Below are positions 1 to 5,421 of a stretch of DNA of 5,421 nt, piece by piece. The translations under genes were made by a program, and so were the position numbers. Within the stretch, counting starts at the first letter, position 1. Every line of letters starts with the position of its first letter. The notes under the pieces are model-generated. The model searched no databases, was not told where the DNA came from, and worked only from the letters and a program-made list of their open reading frames with translations. This DNA is from Pseudomonadota bacterium (GTDB lineage: Bacteria; Pseudomonadota; Alphaproteobacteria; Thalassobaculales; Thalassobaculaceae): contig JAQBUJ010000267.1 in the NCBI GenBank assembly GCA_027623845.1, forward strand, positions 1 to 5,421. The letters run 5' to 3'.

Positions 1-1
1 C

Positions 2-409
2 AACCTTGGCCAGATCACCATCGCCCATGTGTCGTTCAGCTTTCCCTTTGTCGCGGTCGTGGTGCGGGCCCGGTTGGCCAGTTTCAATCCGGAGATCGCG
101 GAGGCCGCCCGTGATCTTGGCGCCGGTGAGTGGGCGGTGGTGCGCGATGCGGTGATCCCGCATATGCGGCCGGGGTTGCTGGCCGGAGGGCTGCTCGCGT
201 TCACATTGTCACTCGATGATTTCGTCATCACCTTCTTCACCTCAGGCCCGGAATCCGTGACCTTTCCGGTCAAGGTCTACTCGATGGTCCGGTTCTCGGT
301 GACGCCGGAGGTTAACGCGGCGTCAACGGTACTGATGGTGATCACCGTCACCGTGACGGCGCTGGCTCTGTGGATCCAGAACAAGCAAACCTCGGAGGCG
401 CGCGGATGA
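2..409 (+). CDS. potC: Polyamine ABC transporter permease, PotC-like (C-terminal part)
   Basis: Inner-membrane permease of a spermidine/putrescine-type ABC importer. The reading frame is open from base 2, so the N-terminal half lies outside the window; the GTG at 29 is an internal valine, not a start. About 135 residues are visible against roughly 260-290 in the family. They hold a membrane segment at about 5-22, the cytoplasmic EAA loop that docks on the ATPase (EIAEAARDLGA, 31-41, then IPHMRPG, 52-58), a second segment at about 59-80 containing SLDDFVITFF, and a third at about 107-126. SLDDFVI followed by PVKVYSMVRFSVTPEVNA (89-106) matches E. coli PotC (as I recall it) better than PotI, which argues for the PotABCD type. 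Substrate is inferred from family only. The stop overlaps the start of the ATPase gene (ATGA at 406-409), implying coupled translation and a shared complex. Confidence 0.88.
   Translation, partial: NLGQITIAHVSFSFPFVAVVVRARLASFNPEIAEAARDLGAGEWAVVRDAVIPHMRPGLLAGGLLAFTLSLDDFVITFFTSGPESVTFPVKVYSMVRFSVTPEVNAASTVLMVITVTVTALALWIQNKQTSEARG
394..398 (+). promoter_or_regulatory. Ribosome binding site of the PotA-like gene
   Basis: GGAGG lies 7 bases before the ATG at 406. It decides the start of the ATPase gene: the in-frame GTG at 370 would give 12 extra residues, lies upstream of this site and would overlap the permease gene more deeply. Confidence 0.75.
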
Positions 410-1554
410 CCGGCGATCTGGGCTCCGAAAATACGGCTGCCGTAGATAAGGCGATCATCCGGATCGATTCTCTGTCGAAAAATTTTGGCGCGATCCAGGC
501 GGTCGATGACGTTAGCCTTGAAATCCGGGCTGGTGAGTTTTTCGCCCTGCTTGGCCCGTCCGGTTGTGGCAAGACAACGCTGTTGCGCATGCTGGCGGGG
601 CTCGAAACACCGAGCGCCGGGTCGATCATCATTGATGGCGAGGATATGAGCCGGGTGCCGGCCAACCGGCGGCCGGTCAACACGGTCTTCCAGTCCTATG
701 CCGTGTTTCCTCACCTGTCGGTGCTGGACAATGTCGGATACGGGTTGAAGGTCACGGGTGTCCCGGCGGCGGAAGTGCGCGATCGGGCCGAGGCGGCGTT
801 GGATTTGGTCAAGCTGGAGGGATATGGCGCACGCATGCCGGACCAACTCTCCGGCGGCCAGCGCCAACGGGTGGCCTTGGCGCGCGCCCTGGTAAAACGC
901 CCGAAGGTGTTGTTGCTCGATGAGCCGCTTTCGGCGCTTGATGCTAAACTGCGCGAGGCGATGCGGCACGAGCTGGTCAACCTGCAAGAGACCGTGGGGA
1001 TAACCTTCATCATTGTGACCCATGACCAAGAGGAAGCACTTTCCATGGCCGATCGGATCGCGGTGATGGATCGAGGTTGCGTGCGCCAAGTCGCGCCGCC
1101 GGCGCAATTGTACGAATTTCCAGCCAACCGTTTCGTCGCCGATTTCATCGGTTCGGTCAATCTGTTCGAAGGAATAGTAAGCGCGCTCGACGGTGCTGAG
1201 ATGACGGTGCAGGCAGCGCTCTTGGCGGCGCCGTTGCGCATTGTCCAGGATAAGGGCTTTGTGTCCGGCGCCAAGGTCTGGGTCGCGGTGCGCCCGGAAA
1301 AGATCAACATGACCAAGCTGGAGGCGGGGCCCACATTGCGGCCGGGCGACACCAATAAGGTCGAGGGCATCGTCGAGGAGATCACCTATCTCGGTGATTT
1401 TTCGATCTATCACGTGCGTATCGCCGACCGGCCAGATGGCCTGGTCAAGGTGGCGGCGCCCAATTTCGATCGGGCGATTGTCCGCCCGTTCACATGGGAG
1501 GATCGTGTGATCCTGAGGTGGAATTCGGATTCCGGCGTGGTGCTCGACTCATGA
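406..1554 (+). CDS. potA: Polyamine ABC transporter ATP-binding protein, PotA-like
   Basis: Cytoplasmic ATPase that drives the neighbouring permease; family role is ATP-powered uptake of spermidine/putrescine-type substrates. The 382-residue product is close to E. coli PotA (378). All nucleotide-binding motifs are intact: Walker A GPSGCGKTT (50-58), Q-loop Q97 in FQSYAVFPH, signature LSGGQ (148-152), Walker B VLLLDEP (168-174), D-loop SALD (176-179) and switch His206 in VTHDQEEAL. A C-terminal regulatory TOBE-like domain follows (about 255-375, with VAVRPEKI at 293-300). The stretch VPANRRPVNTVFQSYAVFPH resembles PotA closely, but FbpC/CysA-type importers share much of this pattern, so the substrate rests mainly on the PotC-like partner. 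The start at 406 is chosen for its GGAGG site and the ATGA overlap with the permease. Its own stop overlaps the hydrolase start (1551-1554). Confidence 0.92.
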   Translation: MTGDLGSENTAAVDKAIIRIDSLSKNFGAIQAVDDVSLEIRAGEFFALLGPSGCGKTTLLRMLAGLETPSAGSIIIDGEDMSRVPANRRPVNTVFQSYAVFPHLSVLDNVGYGLKVTGVPAAEVRDRAEAALDLVKLEGYGARMPDQLSGGQRQRVALARALVKRPKVLLLDEPLSALDAKLREAMRHELVNLQETVGITFIIVTHDQEEALSMADRIAVMDRGCVRQVAPPAQLYEFPANRFVADFIGSVNLFEGIVSALDGAEMTVQAALLAAPLRIVQDKGFVSGAKVWVAVRPEKINMTKLEAGPTLRPGDTNKVEGIVEEITYLGDFSIYHVRIADRPDGLVKVAAPNFDRAIVRPFTWEDRVILRWNSDSGVVLDS

Positions 1555-2486
1555 GTATGAACCCGCTGGCGACAATCGAAGACCTTGAGGGACGCGAGGG
1601 ATACGTGACCGCCGGCGATGGCACCCGTGTCCGCTATGCCCGGTTCTCGCCGGACAAACCGGTTGCCCGGACGCTTCTGTTGCCTGGCTTTACCGAGTTT
1701 ATTGAAAAACATCTGGAGACCGTCGCGGAACTGCTGGAACGCGGCCATGAGGTGTTGATCGTGGATTGGCGCGGTCAGGGCCTGTCGGACCGGGCGCTGA
1801 GCGATCGGCACCGCGGCTATGTCGTCTCAATGGAGTTTTTTCTGTCCGATCTTCGCGAAGTTCTGGAGGCCACCGCATTCGCCCCGCGCCAAGCCGGTGA
1901 GCCCTTCTACGTCATCGGCCATTCCATGGGCGGGCACCTTGCGTTACGGGCGGCGGCGGAGATGCGCCTGCCTTTCGATAAAATGATCGTCGTCGCGCCG
2001 ATGATCGATATTCAGACCGGCCATTTTCCCCGTCGTCTCAGCCCTATCTTGGCGCGAGGGGCGGTCCTGCTGGGTATGGCCGCCTGGTATCCGCCGGGCG
2101 CCGGCGGCTATGACGCCAAGACCCAGATTTTCGAGGGCAACCTTCTCACGCATGACCCGGTGCGATTTCAGCGGACCCATGATCAAATTACCCGCGATCC
2201 CCGCCTAGCCTTGGGAAACCCGACATTCGGTTGGATCGATGCCGCGTTCCGGTCGATCAGGCGTCTCGCCGAACCTGATGTACTGGCGCGTATCCAGCAG
2301 CCGGTGCTGATCTTTCGGGCGGAGCGTGAGGCGATCGTTTCCAACCCGGCGTTAGAAAGGCTCCAGCGCCAGTTGCCGGATGCCAGATTGGTTGACCTTG
2401 CCGACGCCAAGCATGAGATCCTCAACGAAACCGATAAAACCCGCGCCGCGTTCTGGCATGATGCCGACATATTTCTCGGCGAATGA
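1551..2486 (+). CDS. Alpha/beta hydrolase, lysophospholipase L2 (PldB)-like
   Basis: Serine hydrolase of 311 residues, probably cytoplasmic or membrane-associated since no signal peptide is visible. The nucleophile elbow is GHSMGG (123-128, Ser125). The oxyanion-side loop LLPGFTEF (43-50) is followed by VDWRGQGLSDR (71-81). His288 in DAKHEILNETD is the likely catalytic His. The acid position, usually Asp in AGxDxxV, reads Glu260 (RAEREAIVSN, 256-265). As I recall, E. coli PldB carries the same Glu (QAEEERVVDN) and a similar GAYHEILFEKD, and DHRGQGRSGR matches the strand-4 loop, so this is a PldB-like feature rather than damage. Family members cleave lysophospholipids or monoacylglycerols; the actual substrate is unknown. 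The start is the ATG of the ATGA overlap with the ATPase gene. No clear Shine-Dalgarno site precedes it, so translation probably depends on coupling. ATG at 1557 is an alternative start. Confidence 0.85.
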   Translation: MSMNPLATIEDLEGREGYVTAGDGTRVRYARFSPDKPVARTLLLPGFTEFIEKHLETVAELLERGHEVLIVDWRGQGLSDRALSDRHRGYVVSMEFFLSDLREVLEATAFAPRQAGEPFYVIGHSMGGHLALRAAAEMRLPFDKMIVVAPMIDIQTGHFPRRLSPILARGAVLLGMAAWYPPGAGGYDAKTQIFEGNLLTHDPVRFQRTHDQITRDPRLALGNPTFGWIDAAFRSIRRLAEPDVLARIQQPVLIFRAEREAIVSNPALERLQRQLPDARLVDLADAKHEILNETDKTRAAFWHDADIFLGE

Positions 2487-2517
2487 GCAAAAACGGCGAT
2501 CGGGATTTACACCGACC

Positions 2518-2538
2518 GGCATTGCAGGCGAGAATGCC
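2518..2538. repeat. Inverted repeat 1 in the convergent gap (GGCATT/AATGCC)
   Basis: A perfect 6-base stem, GGCATT (2518-2523) and AATGCC (2533-2538), encloses a 9-base loop. It lies 31 bases after the hydrolase stop. AAAA rather than a T-run follows on the + strand, so it is not a classic intrinsic terminator, though a weak or Rho-assisted 3' end is possible. Confidence 0.35.
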
Positions 2539-2561
2539 AAAATCTGCTTCGGGAGCTTGCC

Positions 2562-2723
2562 ATGCTGTGGATCGAACGCGTTTTTGCGTGTCTAACCGTC
2601 TTCATCTGCTGGGCGTTGGCAACCGATTCGAGAAATGTCGCATTGGCCCGGCAACGTGAAATGCGCCCGCGTAAGCCTATTTTGCAATCACGGCAGGTGC
2701 AGACCGTCCACCGGCTTCGTTGA
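2562..2723 (+). CDS. Possible small membrane protein, 53 residues
   Basis: Short open reading frame not recognised as any family. ATG at 2562 is preceded by GGGAG (2551-2555) with 6 bases between, the best-placed ribosome site in this gap. The product has a hydrophobic N-terminal segment (about residues 7-20, VFACLTVFICWALA) with one Arg just before it, then a basic tail (ARQREMRPRKP at 29-39 and more Arg/His to the end). That pattern fits a single-pass membrane protein with a cationic tail, or an uncleaved signal anchor. It lies 75 bases after the hydrolase gene and its last 47 bases run antisense into the 3' end of the opposite-strand cytochrome-like gene. Codon use is not distinctive, and a chance frame of this length in GC-rich DNA is quite possible. 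Confidence 0.3.
   Translation: MLWIERVFACLTVFICWALATDSRNVALARQREMRPRKPILQSRQVQTVHRLR
2639..2665. repeat. Inverted repeat 2 in the convergent gap (CGCATT/AATGCG)
   Basis: A perfect 6-base stem, CGCATT (2639-2644) and AATGCG (2660-2665), encloses a 15-base loop. It starts 11 bases past the stop of the - strand cytochrome-like gene and could mark that transcript's 3' end. On the - strand the bases after the stem are ACATTTCTC, only weakly T-rich. The stem core is the same as in the repeat at 2518-2538. Confidence 0.3.
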
Positions 2724-4866
2724 CCGGTGCGCAAGCCGGGAGCGCCGTTCTATCGCTCGGTAACGGGCTGGTTTCGTACCCCGCCAACTTCTCGGTGAAC
2801 CGCTGAATTTTCCGAAAATCGGCGCTGGCGAGCCAGGCTTGCGGCGTTTTTCCGATCAGCGCCAGTTGTGCCGGAGGCGGCATGGGCGGCACATGGACGG
2901 TTTGCGCCTGCCATTCAGCCAGTCTGGTTAGGATCTGCGGCGCACAGCCGGCGATTGCGTCGAGTTGTCTTTCACTCGGTCCGAATAGAAAGTTCGGCGG
3001 CATCGACGCCGGACCGGCATGGCAGGCGCCGCAATTGCGGTGGAAGGCTTGCAAGGATGGATGCGCCGGACCGGGAAGGTTGGATAACCCGGGGATGGCT
3101 CCGGTCGTGGCAGGCGGCAGAGCTGGATCGGGGCCGCAGCACCAATCCGCAGCGGGATGACCAAGCCGAAGCGCCAGCGCGCGCATGATATCGCGCCGGC
3201 GAAGCCCGCCCTCGGTGACGGAGCGGTCGCTGCCGGGGATCACGTAGCCCGCCAAACTGCCCATGGTGATCCGCAGGCGGGTGATGTCATCAACCATGGT
3301 GAATGTGGCCTCGCCATCAACTCCTGCCGCCGTATTCCAACCAAGCGCGACAGAGGCGATCGTCCATCCCTCACGGGTCCGCGGGCCTAGCCCCGATACC
3401 GGGTCGGCTGGACGGAAACTCGCCTCCCCGACGCCGGCTGGGTTGAGAGAGGCTGTTTTGGCGATCGCCGTGAGGCCCTCGTAGTTGAGCCGTTCGATCG
3501 ATAAGGCATCAATCTCGATGCGTGCGTTTTGTGGTGAAACCGTGATCAGGCGGCCGGTCATCCTGGGAAAGCCGGGGACCCGGTTATTGCACAAGAACAC
3601 GAGGACCGGCGGCGCTGTTCCGGTCGGCGCTCGCTGGAGCGCACAAGGCACCGTGGCCACGCGCCGGGGCGCTCCGACATTCTCCGCAAGTTCCAGCAGC
3701 GCGCTGTCGAGCCAGCGAATATCGCCGGCGGTGAAGAGATCGCCCAGCATATCGATGATCTGGTCGCTGGAGCCCGGTTTGGCCATGTCCAGCCGGCGAA
3801 TGGGCGGGCGTGATGCGAGCGGGTCGGTCGTGGTACTGGAAGTGGGACTGGGCTTGGCGGCGGGCTTGGCAGCCGGGGATGACAACGGGTCCCGGTCGGC
3901 GATGAAGGGAGAGGCGATCGCTATCCCGTTCGGCCAGCCCAACCGCTGCGCCTTTTCCAGAGTAATCTCCGAGCCGCGCCGGGTCTGCAAATCGCCTTGC
4001 CCATAGGATCGCCGACCGGAAAGTCGGTGCTCAAGCACCGTCGATAGCAGCCCGGTTTTGCAATTCCGACCAGCATCGGGCTCCGAACACATTCCCGTCC
4101 ACAAATTCCCGAGGTGAGCCAATCGATTGGCGCCTCGGACGGAACGGTGCAGGACTTCGGCGGCGCGCTGGTTGCGGCGGATGATCTGTGGATCATCGGG
4201 CGACCGACCCGCCGCCTTGTTCAGCCGTGCCGCGATCCGAGGGTTTGCGGGAGTTTCACTCCAAGGTGGGTCCGAGAAAATCGGCCCGCCGCCGTGATGA
4301 CAGCTCAAACAGAGCGGACGACGCGCCTGAACCGTGCGGGGTGTCATGCCTGGCGCATAATCCTCGACGATCTGGAATTCGAAACGCCCGGCTTGCTCGT
4401 TGAAGCTGATGACCTCAAGGGTGCCGGCCCGGGGTTGATAGCCGACATACAGGCGATCTTTCAGGACCAGCGTCGTCGCCGGGTCCGAGGTCGGCGTTTC
4501 GCCCGTTACGCCAAGCAGTAGACGGGGTGAGGCGAAGAAATTCGGCGCCGCCGCCTCTCGCTGTAGGGAGCGCCCGAGCGGAATGTGGGTCTCGGTGAGG
4601 TTGGCCTCTTTCATGTCGCCGGTCTTGGCGATGAGGGCCCGTAGGTTCTCATACGGAAACGGCACGACAAGGCGCGACCCGTCCTTGGTCTGGACGGTGG
4701 TGAGAATATCGAAAAGCGAGCGGCCCGCCGTGGGTATATCGTCGCCGGCGTTTGATCCGGCATGGCTCCATGACGTCGCCGCCAGCAGGACCAAGCCGGC
4801 GAGAAGGCCGGCCTTTGGCAACGCTCGGGTTAGAGCGCGCTGGAAGAGAGTGGTTGTGAGCCGCAT
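2677..4866 (-). CDS. Secreted protein with two CXXCH haem motifs, uncharacterised
   Basis: Predicted periplasmic protein of 729 residues. A signal peptide spans 1-36: basic n-region, hydrophobic core at about 19-33, cleavage after SHA at 36. An N-terminal domain (about 45-325) contains IPLGRSLQREAAAPNFF (95-111), then LKDRLYVGYQ and EVISFNEQAGRFEFQ, then the haem motif CLSCHHGGGPIFS (186-198). A linker rich in Pro, Ala, Ser and Thr (328-357) leads to a second region ending in a cytochrome c-like domain with CGACH (612-616), PPNFLFG (623-629) and VPPMPPP (659-665), whose Met662 could be the distal haem ligand. Eight further cysteines (260, 269, 408, 426, 576, 577, 641, 712) could form disulfides. 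Electron transfer or redox catalysis is inferred from the haem motifs; no substrate can be named. ATG at 4866 is chosen because the signal peptide follows directly; TTG at 4911 would add 15 polar residues. The ribosome site is weak. It follows the AbrB-like gene after 51 bp, probably in one transcript. Confidence 0.85.
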   Translation of the reverse strand: MRLTTTLFQRALTRALPKAGLLAGLVLLAATSWSHAGSNAGDDIPTAGRSLFDILTTVQTKDGSRLVVPFPYENLRALIAKTGDMKEANLTETHIPLGRSLQREAAAPNFFASPRLLLGVTGETPTSDPATTLVLKDRLYVGYQPRAGTLEVISFNEQAGRFEFQIVEDYAPGMTPRTVQARRPLCLSCHHGGGPIFSDPPWSETPANPRIAARLNKAAGRSPDDPQIIRRNQRAAEVLHRSVRGANRLAHLGNLWTGMCSEPDAGRNCKTGLLSTVLEHRLSGRRSYGQGDLQTRRGSEITLEKAQRLGWPNGIAIASPFIADRDPLSSPAAKPAAKPSPTSSTTTDPLASRPPIRRLDMAKPGSSDQIIDMLGDLFTAGDIRWLDSALLELAENVGAPRRVATVPCALQRAPTGTAPPVLVFLCNNRVPGFPRMTGRLITVSPQNARIEIDALSIERLNYEGLTAIAKTASLNPAGVGEASFRPADPVSGLGPRTREGWTIASVALGWNTAAGVDGEATFTMVDDITRLRITMGSLAGYVIPGSDRSVTEGGLRRRDIMRALALRLGHPAADWCCGPDPALPPATTGAIPGLSNLPGPAHPSLQAFHRNCGACHAGPASMPPNFLFGPSERQLDAIAGCAPQILTRLAEWQAQTVHVPPMPPPAQLALIGKTPQAWLASADFRKIQRFTEKLAGYETSPLPSDRTALPACAPVNEAGGRSAPAVIAK
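3850..3873. repeat. Two-copy 12-base tandem repeat within the linker of the cytochrome-like gene
   Basis: GGGCTTGGCGGC (3850-3861) is followed directly by GGGCTTGGCAGC (3862-3873), 11 of 12 bases identical. Read on the - strand it encodes AAKP twice, inside the Pro/Ala/Thr-rich linker. It is a small in-frame duplication that lengthens a flexible segment without shifting the frame. Confidence 0.8.
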
Positions 4867-4917
4867 GGCTGGAGTGTGGTCCCGCTTGATCCTGGCGCGC
4901 AAGCCCGCCAATCCGCT

Positions 4918-5421
4918 TCACACGGGTGTAAAGTATTTCCGGATCATCTTGAAGGCCAGCGGCGCCAGCAGCACCACCATGCCAATGCGGCAGAGGTGGT
5001 GGGTGGCGACGAAAGCGACGTCCTGGCCAATACCAAAGGCGACCAAGCTCATCTCGGCAAGGCCGCCTGGCGCATAGGCGAGGGTCACCACGTACCAGGG
5101 CAACCCGGTTATCTCACCGATCAACAGACCGAAACCGACGGCGCTGGACATCCAGATGATCGCCGAACCTAGGGAGACCCGAATGATCCGCAGAACTTCG
5201 GTGTAGTGGGTGCCGGCAAAACGACAACCAACGCCGGTGCCCAGCACGATCTGCGCCGCCGCGACCAGGGCGCCGGGCGGCGAGGCGCTGCTCCATCCGG
5301 CGATATGAATGATGGCGCTGAGCGCCAGCGGGCCCAGCAGGAAGGCGGCGGGAAGTTTCAACCGCCGGGCAATGAACGGGCCGACAAGGGCGCATCCAGC
5401 CAGCGCCACCCATTCCCGCAA
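4918..5421 (-). CDS. AbrB-family membrane protein (C-terminal part)
   Basis: Polytopic inner-membrane protein of the AbrB (ammonia monooxygenase regulator-like, COG3180) family, distinct from the DNA-binding AbrB of Bacillus. The frame is open to the window edge. The first visible codon, TTG at 5421, is probably internal, since the family runs to about 350-380 residues built from two repeats and only 167 residues, the second repeat, are visible. Hydrophobic segments lie at about 24-42, 50-66, 80-103 and 134-157. The hallmark YAPGGLAEMSLVAFGIGQD (116-134) and FVATHHLCRI (137-146) are intact. Function is poorly defined; members are often annotated as putative transporters or regulators, and the name comes from an old ammonia monooxygenase annotation. 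The stop at 4918-4920 is followed by the cytochrome-like gene on the same strand. Confidence 0.85.
   Translation of the reverse strand: MREWVALAGCALVGPFIARRLKLPAAFLLGPLALSAIIHIAGWSSASPPGALVAAAQIVLGTGVGCRFAGTHYTEVLRIIRVSLGSAIIWMSSAVGFGLLIGEITGLPWYVVTLAYAPGGLAEMSLVAFGIGQDVAFVATHHLCRIGMVVLLAPLAFKMIRKYFTPV

Noticed and set aside
29..31. GTG as the start of the permease gene
   Set aside because: The frame continues upstream with PotC-like sequence (LGQITIAH), and the protein would lack most of its membrane segments.
277..1413. Long 378-codon frame on the - strand opposite the PotA-like gene
   Set aside because: It lies antisense to a gene with every ABC ATPase motif intact, and its product is a His/Arg-rich string without domains; a typical GC-rich shadow.
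2483..2659. 58-codon frame starting in the ATGA at the hydrolase stop, as a gene
   Set aside because: The position suits coupling, but the translated sequence has no hydrophobic segment, domain or plausible composition.
2711..2739. Inverted repeat CCGGCTT/AAGCCGG as a terminator
   Set aside because: It has a 15-base loop, lies within the 3' coding end of the cytochrome-like gene and has no T-run on either strand.
3485..4006. 173-codon frame on the + strand inside the cytochrome-like gene
   Set aside because: It is antisense to a coding region with signal peptide and haem motifs, has low-complexity Ser/Arg composition and no ribosome site or recognisable domain.
4864..4911. Upstream TTG start (4911) for the cytochrome-like gene
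   Set aside because: It would place 15 mostly charged or polar residues before a normal signal peptide that starts at the ATG at 4866. An AAGCGGA just before the TTG keeps it possible but less likely.
4583..5077. 164-codon frame on the + strand spanning the cytochrome/AbrB junction
   Set aside because: It is antisense to the two well-supported - strand genes and shows no protein-like features.

Overview
The window looks like the chromosome of a GC-rich proteobacterium, most likely an alphaproteobacterium. This rests on the overall base composition, on genes packed with 4-base ATGA overlaps, and on the gene families present (Pot-type polyamine importer, PldB-like hydrolase, AbrB-family membrane protein, periplasmic cytochrome-like protein). 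The taxonomic placement is inference; no rRNA or other marker gene is present. I see no tRNA, rRNA, CRISPR array, insertion sequence or phage gene.

Left half, + strand (1-2486): the 3' end of a polyamine-type operon. It holds the C-terminal half of a PotC-like permease (cut by the window edge), a complete PotA-like ATPase, and a complete PldB-like alpha/beta hydrolase. Each start codon overlaps the preceding stop as ATGA (406-409 and 1551-1554), so the three genes are almost certainly co-transcribed and translationally coupled. The transporter genes would import spermidine/putrescine-like substrates. The hydrolase is a cytoplasmic serine hydrolase whose link to that import is not obvious.

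Middle (2487-2676): a convergent gap of about 190 bp. It contains two short inverted repeats that share the stem core GCATT/AATGC, and the start of a possible 53-residue membrane miniprotein (2562-2723) whose 3' end runs antisense into the neighbouring gene. No textbook terminator is visible.

Right half, - strand (2677-5421): reading leftwards, the C-terminal half of an AbrB-family membrane protein (cut by the right edge) is followed after 51 bp by a large secreted protein of 729 residues. That protein has two CXXCH haem-binding motifs about 425 residues apart, eight further cysteines and a Pro/Ala/Thr linker. It is the least familiar gene here and the best candidate for undescribed biology. 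The rest of the window is ordinary, densely coded chromosome.
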